Notes under the pieces: model-generated
Database searches by the model: none
Seen by the model: the letters and a program-made list of their open reading frames with translations, nothing else
What the model was told of the DNA's origin: nothing
Translations under genes and position numbers: made by a program
Part shown: positions 52,930 to 63,625 of the stretch, in pieces
Layout of the letters: each line of letters starts with the position of its first letter
Numbering within the stretch: the stretch's first letter is position 1
Source: Acheta domesticus
Lineage: Eukaryota; Arthropoda; Insecta; Orthoptera; Gryllidae
Direction of reading: 5' to 3'
DNA length: 64,000 nucleotides
Assembly (NCBI GenBank): GCA_031308135.1
Contig: JAHLJT010000631.1
Coordinates: 155,885,276-155,949,275 of the forward strand

Positions 52930-55395
52930 ACTCGCAATATTCTCATGGTACATCTCGCAGAATAATGAAATAGCCAACATTCGGTGTGAAATATCACTCT
53001 TAGCTGAGGAATCTTCCAAATCAACGTACACCATTAAAGTTGAACGAATGATATTCAATGTTGAACAAAAATACCAAATTGAAAATGACACAAGCAGGGT
53101 AATGGTAGTTGAAAAGCTAAAAGGAAAAATTCAAGCATGGGGTCAACGAATTAGACGTTACAAACGTAGAATAGATTTCCGTGTACAGAACCGGTTTTTT
53201 TAAGCAAACGGGAAGAGATTCTATCGCAATCTGTCTCAAAAACCGAATGGCAACGCTGTCACTCCTTCAAAAAATGAAGTGGACGCAGTTTGGACAGGAA
53301 TCTGGGAATAAGGCAGATTCTATGGCTTCGATCTGAAGTTGATGCTGCGGATGGACTCTGGTTGGAATCTGGAAATCCCCTGGGATTGATAAGATCCAGA
53401 TTTATTAAGAAATTAACAGCAATACATTCTCATCTAGCAAAGGCTGTTAATAAAATTCTAGAAATCCCAGAGGAACTCCCGGAATGGCTCACACGCGGCA
53501 TCACGTATTTGCTACCCAAAACGGGTAGCAAGCTCTTTGGCGAAGAACTACAGGCCAATCACTTGTCTGCCAATACTGTACAACGTTATAACTGCAGCCA
53601 TAGCTAACAAAATGTATAAACATCTAGAAAAGAACTTACTGTCAGTTGCACAGAAAATATTTCGTAATGGTTCCTATGGATGTAAGGAAATTAACAGCGG
53701 AAAGAAAGTAGTAGAAACCAGAAGTATTCAGATTAACAGATGAATTTTCCAAGGAGATTAGCTATCCCGTCTGCTGTTTTACATTGGTTTGATCCCACTA
53801 TCTGGAAAGTTGTCGCACACTGACTTTGGGTAGAGGCTCCATGGTGATGAAAGACCAGTATCACATTTGTTTTACATGGATGATCTTAAAGTGTTCGCTA
53901 AGAATAAAGCAATTCTCTCCCAAATGCTGTCTGTCATCAATGATTTCAGCTAAGACATCTGCATGACATGTGGTCGTGACAAGTGTGCAAAAATCAACTT
54001 AAATGTACGAATATTGACGTCAGAGAACATTGAAGTTGATACACATACTGTGATTCAAGATGTTGAGCCAGGTATAACTTACAAATATCTGGGCATTGAA
54101 GAATGTGAGACCATCTCAAACGACACAATGAAAGAGAATTCGCAGGGAAAATTACATAAGAGAGAGACTGGTTCTGTAGTCTGCTCTGAACTCCAGAAAT
54201 ACAATATTTGCAATTGATAGTTTGGCGGCGCCTGTAGTTGAGTACAGGTCCATACTAGTGGACTGAGCAAAAACTTCGAATCATGGATCGAAAAAACAGA
54301 AAACTGCTAACAACACATCATGTTTTCCACCTTCGAGCCGATGTACATAGACTTTATGTGTCACGTAAGGAATGACAAAGAGGCTTCTGAAAAAATTGAA
54401 GCCTCCTGGTACAATGCAATTGATAGAATGGGAAGATATGTAGTCAGTCATCAAGATGACTCTCTAATGAGGCAGGTCATGACATCTGACCGAAGAATGG
54501 GAAACAGAGGCATTATTACTGTAGCAAGAAGTATTGCAAAGAAAACTATGCAACACGCTGAATAACACAGACACTGAACTTCTGATGCTACTAAACATGA
54601 AATGTGAGACATAAAAAAATGTTACAGAAATCGTGGAAAGACAATCCACTTAATAGAAAATATCTAAAAAGAATGGACAAGATGCAGATCAATAAAGATC
54701 AATCATTTATGTAGCTTAAAAGGGTAAGAATGAAGCCGGAATTGGAAGTAGTTGTAATAGCTGCTCAAGATCAGGCGTTAAGAACACGGCATTATGATAA
54801 AGCGGTTCTTAAAATTACCCAAGATGACAAATGCCGCTTGCCAGGAGCAAGTAGAAACCATTTATGAAATTGTCTCAACTTGTCCAATTCTATCATAGTC
54901 CGAATACTTGAAAAGACACGACAGGGTGTGTAGTTACCTCCACTGCTAGATCTGTATCACCTTTGAAGTTCGAAACACATGCCCCAAGTGGTAAGAACAC
55001 TCACCAAAAGCGGCAACGTCTGTTGGATTGTGTACAATATTGTATGACCAACAAATTCAAACTGAATGCACGATAGTGGCCAACAAACTGGATGTTGTTA
55101 GAGATTTGGAGAAAAAATATCGTGTCTTCTTGTAGATGTTGTTGGGCCATGGAATCAAAACGTCGTAACAAAGGAGGCAGAGAAATCGTCTTAAATATAA
55201 TAGTGTGGAGATCAAGGTGAGCCGAATGTTGGGTGTAAAAGCACAGATAGTTATCGGAGCTCTTGGATTTGTTCCGCAAATTTTGTGTAAGAACTTGGCA
55301 AAACCCCCAGGTCATTCAAAAGATTGGAAAGTGCAAGAAATTGCTATATTTTGAACAGCTCACATTTTGCGTCAAATATTGTAGAGGCACCGGCA
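52930..55395 (+). pseudogene. R4/Dong-like LINE (RT plus restriction-like endonuclease type), decayed
   Basis: Successive plus-strand frames follow this LINE group in order. They give KLKGKIQAWGQRIRRYKRR, then ELPEWLTRGITYLLPK, NYRPITCLPILYNVITA, NGSYGCKE, and FYMDDLKVFAKN (YMDD at 53873-53884). They continue TYKYLGIEE, LIVAAQDQAL-like VIAAQDQALRT, a Cys finger scrap (DDKCRL, then HDRVC), ANKLDVVRDLEKK and VIGALGFVPQ, with TAHILRQIL at the end. Elements of this group lack an AP endonuclease and use a C-terminal restriction-like endonuclease. Its 'P-D' motif here reads Leu-Asp. At least eight frameshifts or stops are present. R4/Dong is my best clade call; a related early-branching group is possible. 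Confidence 0.75.
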
Positions 55396-56585
55396 GTCCC
55401 TAAATCTGCCCCTTATGTAGCTGGTTGCAACCTGGAGTAGATTATACCTACTCGTATATTCATCCGACTCATAACATCTTCAGTCGTGATATAAAGGAAT
55501 AATAGTAACATAGCCACTGGTCCTCGTTAACAGCAGTCTGCCTTGCACAAAGCCGCCATGTTGTTGACAGAAGACTGACGAACTTAGAGTCTGTAGGAGT
55601 TCAAACTGCTCTGTCGCTTCCTCTTCCTCCCTACGAGTAGGCGCTCTGAAATTGGCAGCCATTGCTAGGCGCTTGCTCTCCCATCACAACACCGTGGGGA
55701 GGAAGCCCGGGAGATGTTAATGGTTCCCAACAAAAATTTGTAACAATATATTTCGATAACAGTGCGAAAAAGTTGGGCGTTACCGCTAAAACATTTTTTT
55801 TAAATATTAAGAAAATATAAGATGAAATAAGCGTTCTTTTTGAACGTTTCTTTATATCCCCAAAAGAAGTGACTAAAAAACTAAAGGAGCCACGAAAGTG
55901 TTAAATATTCAAAGCAAACAATAAATGGGTATTTCTGGACAGACATGTCTCCAATAATCGATGGTTTGGAAATGCATTGATATTATGGTTTAAAAATAAA
56001 AAGGGATTTTCTGAAAACAAGGGAGCTGGAGGTACCAAATTCTCAAAGTTGGTAATGAACATAAGTGCTCAAGCCATTCACAACGTTTGAGAGTTATTAA
56101 CCCACCGGACGGTTGTAACGAGCGATCTGCCGTGCATAACACAGCCACCCAGTTGCCAGAGGAGAGAAGGTGCAGAATTCGTGGACGACGTCCGTCCCTC
56201 CCCGCAACAAGCCGCTGGTAAGCGGCAACTAGGCAGCAACACACAGCCGCACCCGACCTTCCACCACGTTATCTTAGAGAGGTAGTCCCGGTTATGGCGG
56301 TGTTTCTCAACGATGCGATGGTTCGGAGCAATTTTGGGGGGTGAGTTTTGACAATAAGCAGAAATCAAGTGGGATTTTAATATTTGGTATGCTCAGTCGT
56401 AAGTGTCGTAACTGAAGCTTGTATTGTAACGAATCTACTGACAGTTGGGTTTGTTTCGTAGGATTGTGGCTCAATGAAGACTACGGATGAGTTATGCTCA
56501 TACACACTGAAAATACATTTAACCTAAAAATGAGGACAGGAAAACAAGAAACATCAAAAGAAAATAAAAATCATCCATTAACATT
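55396..56585. other. No recognised gene
   Basis: Two GC-balanced patches (55480-55720 and 56080-56340) give frames of up to 96 codons on the minus strand without known domains. They share no obvious repeat with the rest of the window. Confidence 0.35.
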
Positions 56586-56589
56586 TACA

Positions 56590-57245
56590 GTGCTATGACT
56601 AGCGGTATCAAAATTGGAAGAAAGGTAATGAATCCGTTTAAAATCTCTAAAGCTCTGAGACAAGGATGCACTGTAGCTTCTATTCTCTTCAAAATATATT
56701 TCAATGATTCTCTTGAAAGTTTGAGACGTGAATGTCGGAATATGGGGATAGAAGTGAACTATGATAAATGTTTTACTTTTTACTTCTCTTATGGCCAGGT
56801 AATTCTTGCCGAGAAAACCATATGAAAAATATACGTCTTGGGAATTAAGTATCAATCCATCGAAAATAGAATATATTGCTCCTAGATCTCAAGGTTAAAA
56901 ACTAATCATTTAGAACAGGTGTATTAAAAATACAAAAGCTAATATATGTAACCTTAATGTATGTATATCAAAATAAGGTGGATGTGCAGAAGAAGTAAAA
57001 GACACGATCTCTCACGGGAGAGTAGCGAAAAGACAGTTGAGTCAGTTTAGTGTTGTTAGTAGTTGAGACAGTTGAGTCTTGCCAATAGTGGCAAACAGTT
57101 TTCGTATAGCCAAATATAACAAGGAAGACCAAGATAAGAATATACAAATCGCTGGTTGAAAGCATAAATACATATGGTTCAGAAGTTTGAATTCTAAGTC
57201 AGAGCAAAGAGCAAAATTTAAAATCAATTGAAATTAACTATTGAA
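56590..57245 (+). pseudogene. RTE-like LINE remnant, same group as fragment B
   Basis: The frame at 56595-56825 reads ALRQGCTVASILFKIYFND, then RRECRNMGIEV, and FYFSYGQVILAE where the catalytic FADDQVILAE would be; both Asp are lost. Downstream scraps read TKIRIYKSLVESINTYGSEV and CCCGLTLMN, matching the AIYGSEVWEV and RRSCGLT blocks of fragment B at 240-1585. It is heavily decayed. Confidence 0.7.
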
Positions 57246-57429
57246 GATGCTGTTGTGGTCTTACATTAATGAACAACTTTATCCATTAATATAAGTGTTA
57301 CGTCCCAATTTAAAACTATTTATTGACTTTTTAATTTCCTTGCACCCAGGGGACTCTTGTAGCACAATTCTTTATACTCAATTATTTGAACAACCAGTGT
57401 AGTGTGTTGAAAACTGTATGTGAGTGAAA

Positions 57430-57660
57430 TCGGTCGGAGTGGCGTCGTTCGGAGGAATGCAGTCCTCGCCTCGCCCTGCTGGACCCCTGCACCCCTGCTG
57501 GACCACCCTCCGCGCGTCCCGCCCCCCTTGGGGTGGCGACTGCGAACGTGCCGGAGGCTGTTATTTCAGGCGCATTTTTTGGCAACTTCCTGTCCGAGTC
57601 CCTCCGGCTCCAAGGGCATGCGTGCGCGCTGAGTGCGTGCACAAGCTTCGCCATCTCCCC
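57430..57660. other. GC-rich island
   Basis: CpG-rich, with CCTGCTGGACCCCTGCACCCCTGCTGGACC-type local repetition at ~57475-57505. Frames are compositional. Confidence 0.45.
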
Positions 57661-57817
57661 AACAGCGCTAGCCCTCAGACACACACGCAAATTGACACTA
57701 GCGCCCCTGTGTGTCACGAAAGGACAACATTTCGACCGACCAGTCTTCAAAAACTTTTCATCCGACGAGAACAAGGACTCTTGTGGCAACCTCCGTAGAG
57801 GTCAGACGTATTTTGTA

Positions 57818-57960
57818 TGCGGTGCAAAATCTGTTTTGCCTACCGCAATCTGTTGCAAGAAGCGGCTCTCTAGCATTTTCTTATAATATGCAGTGCAACG
57901 CCTAGTTGCCTACTGCAATCTGCTAGAAGACGCTGCTCTGCATAACACTTTAATTTGGGG
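57818..57960 (+). repeat. ~70-bp imperfect tandem duplication
   Basis: TATGC(G/A)GTGCAA is followed by a TTGCCTAC(C/T)GCAATCTG block and a GCTCT(C/G) block, twice: from ~57818 and from ~57888. Confidence 0.7.
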
Positions 57961-58595
57961 TCGCAACTCTGCGCCATCCCCGTCAACAATCTCCTGCTAC
58001 TGCAACATCTCCCGGCCGACATCTGCTGCAAGAAACACCCACCAGAGCTCCAACGGATAAGTGACCGGTTACTTATTTCAAACTTCTTTCTGATGCATCA
58101 GAATTCTACTTGAGTGCACTCTTTTAATCTATTTAAATTTAACACAAGAAAATACTTTAATTTTTGGCAACTTCTGACTTCAAGATTACTGTTTTTCAAT
58201 CACTTTGTTCATTTCCTTTTCATTACTTTTTTTCACATTAATTTTTTATCTTACTGTTTTTTAATATTTTTTTGTTTGTTTACTAACTTTTCAACTCAAT
58301 TTTTTAGTAATTAAATATTTGTTATTTTTTATTACAGCCAATGTTGTTCTTTTTTGCCCTATCATATTCCATCCATCTATGCAATACCGTACAGCTCAAT
58401 TAATTTTATGTGTTATGTGTATCATTTTATTTACAGTCTGCTGGTCCTCCGAATATATAAATATAAAGCTATCAGAGATTCCTCCATATTCTACTTTTCT
58501 TTTTTATACTGCCAAATCACATTTTGCAGACGATACACGTAACAATAAGGATGACGGAAAGTCGATGTACTAAGTAAATTTTGAAACTGATACCT
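57961..58595. other. AT/T-rich stretch, nothing recognised
   Basis: T-rich sequence yields Phe/Leu/Ser-rich frames (for example 58114-58314) that I attribute to composition. Confidence 0.4.
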
Positions 58596-58599
58596 CAAA

Positions 58600-58815
58600 G
58601 AAATAGGATGTGTGGCAGACAAAGAAAAACATGGGAAAAGGAGACAGAAAAGGTAATGAAGGAACGGGATATTCAAGAGGAAGATTGTTGGTCGTGGGGA
58701 CTGGGATGCGAGAAGCTGTGTAAGCTATAATGAACATCTCTAATACTACTTCTTTTATAACTTGATTCGCACAATTGACGTCGCTGCATACCGTCTCCTA
58801 AATAAATATATCACA
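58600..58815 (+). pseudogene. RTE-like LINE C-terminal tail
   Basis: The plus strand reads RMCGRQRKTWEKETEKVMKE, then RDIQEEDCWSWGLGCEKLCKL and a stop. This parallels the RGRPRHTW...GWRPGCEKH tail of fragment B. It is followed by a short 3' UTR ending AAATAAATATATCAC. It has the same orientation as the remnant at 56590-57245. Confidence 0.65.
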
Positions 58816-58859
58816 TCATCTGCCAGGTTCACATATGTTCATTCCTCCTTTGGGCTCCC

Positions 58860-59345
58860 AGGTTTCTATTGATTGATGTTTTCGGACACGTCAAATGTGT
58901 CAGTATCCGGACCAGTTAATTTGGTGAATGTTTTATTTCGGGAGGATCCGACAGTCATTCCTTTCCTTCCGTTCGCTGAGATCCAGCGCTGACCTTCACG
59001 AAGGCCTCCGGGAGATTTCCACCTTGAGGTATCTGTTCCTAGCGTGGCACTGCCCCAGCATCCGATTGCTGCCCCGACACATCTAGTGTAGGGCACATAA
59101 GTGTAAGTGTGAAAGGGAAGAAGTGAGTCCAAGGAAGAAGAATAAATCGCTCAAGAACAGGGGTCAGTTCGTAAGGACACTGCTCCGGTATTGGCTGCTA
59201 TTGATAGGAGAAATTGATTCGCTGCTATTGATCGAGAAATACCGATAACTAACGATCAAAGCAGGCGGTCGCTGGCATTCTTTTACAGACAGTGCCTGAA
59301 TTAAACTAACTATGCAGCTAGTGTCGGGATTCGAACATTAGGATA
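58860..59345 (-). mobile_element. tRNA-derived SINE, family 1-like
   Basis: The + strand opens TATTGATTGATGTTTTCGG, carries GAGATCCAGCGCTGACC and GCACATAAGTGTAAGTGTGA, and ends near a reverse-complement B-box (CGGGATTCGAACATTAGG at ~59325). The order matches family 1, but it is more diverged and longer in the middle; two partial copies may be joined. Confidence 0.55.
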
Positions 59346-59399
59346 TGCCGGTCAGAGTGGCTGCAGAGACAGCGGCAATGCCGGCTGTGAGTTAAACTC

Positions 59400-59960
59400 G
59401 TCTGATATGGTTTTCGAGGCGACTCCCTCGCTCTCACTCAGCTCCCCTCGTGCACTCGTGCGATTGCAGCAAGCCGATCCCTCGCCGGTCAGGACCAATC
59501 ATGCGTCCTTCGGCGTCCCCTCGGTCCGCCACATCACCTCTCACCCGCCCCCACCTGCCATAGTCACTGCCCCCTGCCTTCAACACTCGACCACGGTCGC
59601 CCCCTCGCTGCACTCACCCCCATCCGCGCTTCGTCCCCGCAGCCATGCCCCCCGGCCACCCCCGCGAGGGCTCCGTCACCGTCTCCCATAGCGAGCTCAA
59701 CCCCGCGCCCGCGCACGTCCCGTTGCCCGGCCGCCCCCGCTTCAGCTCTGCCCCTTCGGCACCTGCACGCCTTCGCCCTCATTCCCGTCCGAGCCCCTAC
59801 TCCCACTACATGCCCGCCTCCTCAGCATCCTTCGTCCTCGCCCGCCTGCGCCCGCGCACCTTCTTCGCCCGCGCCCCGCCCTCCGTGCTTCGCAATTAGC
59901 GGGGGCCGCTGCGGTCGCTTTGTGTATCGGCTGGAGGCTGCCCGCCGACGCCGGCGAACG
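59400..59960. other. Long GC-rich, C-rich island
   Basis: About 560 bp dominated by CCGCCCCCG-type strings. It yields Pro/Arg/Ala-rich frames on both strands, which I read as compositional. It is the largest such island in the window and could mark a promoter or first exon, but no gene body follows. Confidence 0.5.
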
Positions 59961-60500
59961 CAGGTCGAGCATCGCTTTGTGCGCCGAAGGCCGTCAAGTG
60001 CGTGGGTTGGAATTCGAGAATACGACGCGATGCCCTTTTATGAACAAAGCTTGATTAAGTCCTGAGCGGGAGGGTTGCTCAAGGTTATTGTGGTGGGGAC
60101 AGAGCGAATGATGGGCTGCTAATGAGAAATGCGCTATCGTCCTATCCTCTGCTGGGATCTCGTAAGACTAAAGGGCGCACTCCGGGGTGAATGATAAGAT
60201 ATCACATACTTTCATCTAGTCCACCTTTAGTGTCATGATATTTATATTTAATACATTATAATCCCTTTTATGAACATGTTTTTCAGGATGAAGTGTCAAT
60301 GTTTATGATTTTGAGACATTGTAATAAATGACAATTACAGAATATCACATAGAGAATATGAATGACATGGATATATTGCTGTGATATGAATGACATGGTA
60401 TACGCCTTACGATCCCACTTTTCCTGAGAAAAAATTGCGAGTTTATTTTCCGTTGGTTTTCGCAGAGTGAATATAGTGACTAACAAGAATGAATGTTGTT
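59961..60500. other. No recognised feature
   Basis: Transition from GC-rich island to AT-rich DNA, including a short repeat with AATGACATGG at ~60360 and ~60388. Confidence 0.35.
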
Positions 60501-60502
60501 TG

Positions 60503-61030
60503 ATTAATTATTGATTTCTGGCGCGTCAACTGCTGAGGTTATTATTCCACTAAGTGTAGTATATTTTATCGCCGATGGTAGCGGTGATCTTCCCTCGCTG
60601 GATAGCGAGATCCGGCGCCAACCTACTTGTCGGCTAGCGGGATTTTCTCCAGCCTCATGTTTCCCACCAGCGGGGCATCGTCCAAGCCGGGACAAACTCT
60701 AAGCTTCCTACTGGTCTCCCAGCATGGTACTGTAATGCATGCATGTGTGTGTAAGTAAGGGGTGAGGACAGGACAAGGAAGAGGAATGAAACATTGTTCG
60801 CGGTGTGTGGCCGGTTTTTTAGGGTGCTTCTCCGGCATTCGCCTGGTAATGATCATTGAAATCACGGAAACTTGCGATCACAGCAGCCGGCCGCTAGAAT
60901 TCTCCTCCAGACAGCGGCTGAATTCCATCCAGCAAAGCAGTCGAAAATCCTTTCACCGCCGGAACTCGAACCCTAGGACCTCCCGATCAAAGGCACTGCA
61001 GTCACATCAATTGTTTACCTGAGCCACACA
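60503..61030 (-). mobile_element. tRNA-derived SINE, family 1, most complete copy
   Basis: In reverse complement the head reads GTGTGGCTCAGGTAAAC (A-box) and CTAGGGTTCGAGTTCC (B-box) ~45 bp apart. A ~430-bp body follows with GAATTCTAGCGGCCGGCTGC, TTACTTACACACACATGC and GGCGCCGGATCTCGC. The tail is ATCAATAATTAATCAA. It aligns along its length with 24400-24965, which supports a family of ~520 bp transcribed from an internal RNA polymerase III promoter. Confidence 0.75.
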
Positions 61031-62695
61031 TGTCATTGTGAATGTTGATGAGAGGTGATAATTATGAGTAGAATAATGCCTGGGATGAGAAAATGTGTTA
61101 TAAAATGAGACACGCATGACAAAAAATTATAAGACAATCATTTCTTTAATTGAAAACTTTTGGCTCCTCATAGTTGAATGCCGCTGCTAGACTTGCGCCA
61201 CTGGCGTAGTTAACAAAGTAGGATTGGACGGATAAAAACATGGAATGTGAGGAAAAAGGTAGAAAACATCCAGATCACAAATATAAGTCATGAAATATTG
61301 CATGTTAGATGTAATAATATAATTCAGGAATTGTCATAGAAAAGAAAAACGTATATATTGATTTGGATACGAAGACGCAAAAGGTATTCAAACAATTTAT
61401 ACATTTTAAAACTAATTGTGCTAATATTTACATAAAGATATTTTATCAAATTTTTATGTTTTTGTTTATCAATTACATAATGCTTAAATGAATACAGTAC
61501 GTTGGCTTCATGTTTATATGTATGCATAGCGCAATTGGCATTGCATCTTTAATTAGCCGAAGTATACATGTATCTCGGCAGTTAGCCAATAATACATAAG
61601 CAAATCACGGTGGAATACTATATGTCCTTTCGTGTTATGCAGATTTGTAGAATTATTCCAACAGAATACTTCCACAAAGCTGTAGGTATGCGCGATTCAT
61701 ACTTTTATCTCCTCTCCTTCTCTCTCTAGCATTACACAATTTGGATGTTTTACTGATTTACGGATGTACCAACAGTGAAAACAAATACGACAGAACGGAA
61801 CGTGTTTCTTTATTTACCGATTTTAAATGTAATGCCTTCAATGTAAATATTAATATAACACTATTTGCTCAGTGCGCTGATAAATGCATGTTGTTTTTCG
61901 ATTTAAACAAACGCCTGGCAGTTTGTTTTAAAGATGTCCAATCAGAGGATTACTTAAACAACAGCAATGCAACAGTTTGAAAAAGCTCATTAAAAGAAAG
62001 TCGAAGTGTTTTTGAAGACCTAACACTTAAAAAAAATTAGAATAATTTAGAAATACCATTAGATATTTACATGTATTCTAAACTAAACTAATGTTCATGT
62101 GGTCAAATGTACTAATAATACTAAGTAAGTACATTATTTGTAGGATTACTTAAATTGAATGTCCTAAAAGAATTATTACTTTTGTACACTCTGTGAAATA
62201 ATTTTCTCACAAAAACTTTCTTAACTTATATATTATTCACTATATTGCTCATATTTATTGTATTCTAATTTAAATGTCTTTGTACGATGTGTCACTTATT
62301 TTTCTCTTGGAAAAATATGCTCACTTACAGAATCACGCAAACAAGAAAGTGTATTTCTTCATTAGCTTAGGACAACGTTACGGGCATTCGAAGGTCAAAT
62401 ATTCATTTTAATATTTTTATATTAAAAATTTTTATAATAATAATTTTAATATTTTTATATATAATTGTCGTAAATCAATTCGTCCTCACTGTAATATGCT
62501 GAAGAATGAAGACGGTTTTGAATCTTTCATCTGAAACCATCGGAACAAATCTTATAAGTAGGTGTTGGGTAGACAATTACGCACTCAGACATTTTATGAC
62601 GTAAAACTTAAATGTAGATTATTAAAAATGGGTTAAAAATAGAATAACATGCGACACGCAACGCGCGTGAGCATCAGGCATAACCCGCATAAGTG
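61031..62695. other. AT-rich stretch, no supported gene
   Basis: A plus-strand frame at 61741-61980 (79 codons, CTNSENKYDRTERVSLFTDF) follows a good polypyrimidine tract ending in AG at 61729, but has no known domain. A decayed (TTTTATA)n patch lies at 62400-62465. Confidence 0.35.
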
Positions 62696-62699
62696 GTGC

Positions 62700-62870
62700 A
62701 GCGAAAACACATACTTTCTTGCATCCTTCCTAAATGCTCCACTATCTTATACTACTATATAAACTTGCAAAAGTGTTTTCAACTAGCAATTTGTTTCCCG
62801 CCCCGAGAACCCAACTCAGATCCTCAGAGTCAACTTGTCGGTACTCATCACAACGCCACAGTACAAAGGC
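62700..62870 (-). mobile_element. tRNA-derived SINE, family 2, copy 2
   Basis: The reverse complement reads TGTGGCGTTGTGATGAGTACC (A-box region) and CTGAGTTGGGTTCTCGG (decayed B-box), then a body with CACTTTTGCAAGTTTATATA and GCATTTAGGAAGGATGC. It matches the copies at 24055 and 63460. Confidence 0.65.
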
Positions 62871-63290
62871 ATAAAGGCATAAAAACGTAAATGTTCGCTC
62901 CATATAAAAAACCTTAAAAATCAAAATATCTGTTTCAAAGCCTCGAGTTCGTTCAGTTTGATCGTGGAATATCAATTTTAGAGAAAATACGCTCAACGGT
63001 TTAGGCGCTAACGTTGAGGAGAACAGGCAGATGGGCAGTGAGGAAAAGAGAGAGAGAGAAACAGACAGACAGACCTTTTGGCGGAAATCTATTTTTTGGA
63101 CCTTCAAAAAGTGGATTCCTGCAACACCATTTGCTAGAGGAATTTGTTCTGTATTTAGCAACTGGATTTACCTACTTTTTCGTTACCAGGACCCGGAAAT
63201 AAGAGTTTTTCTGCCAAAAATTCGCCGCTTTCCGGCGCACAGTTACATAACTTTTTTTTTACTAAGTACCTTCGAAAGAGCGAGAAAGTA
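62871..63290 (+). repeat. Repeat related to the outer ends of the 12-18 kb arms
   Basis: GGTTTAGGCGCTAACGTTG is followed by a GACAGACAGAC run. Then come TAGCAACTGGATTTACCTAC, TTTTTCGTTACCAGGACCCGG and CGGCGCACAGTTACATAACTT, which mirror 17620-17880 of the right arm in order, with clear divergence. It follows a family 2 SINE exactly as at 24055-24395. Confidence 0.65.
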
Positions 63291-63459
63291 ATAATATAAT
63301 TTTCTCTTCTTACGAAGTACATTCTTAAAGGCAAAAATGTAAAAATATGATGCTAGTCCAATTTTTGGCAGACTCTCCGTATTTGAGGAAATTGCAAATA
63401 CGGAGTGTTGGAAAAATTTTAAGTCAATTTTTTAATCGTCACCCATAAATCGTTCCCAA

Positions 63460-63625
63460 AGACTCTTCTGTAGCGTAATGGTATGGGTGACGGCAAATTA
63501 TCCCGAAGGACCTGGTTTCGAGTCTGGAAAGTAATTTCTGCTAGATGAAAGTACTTTTGCACGTTCATGTAGTCGTCTAATACAGAGGAACAATTAGAAA
63601 TAATGCGATAAGATATACAGGATGA
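63460..63625 (+). mobile_element. tRNA-derived SINE, family 2, copy 3
   Basis: TCTGTAGCGTAATGGTATGG (A-box) and CCTGGTTTCGAGTCTGG (B-box), then the body block TGAAAGTACTTTTGCACG and AACAATTAGAAATAATGCG. Opposite orientation to copy 2, about 600 bp away. Confidence 0.65.

Noticed and set aside
59407..59899. Pro/Arg-rich proteins
   Set aside because: Open frames occur on both strands because the DNA is extremely C/G-rich; composition alone explains them.
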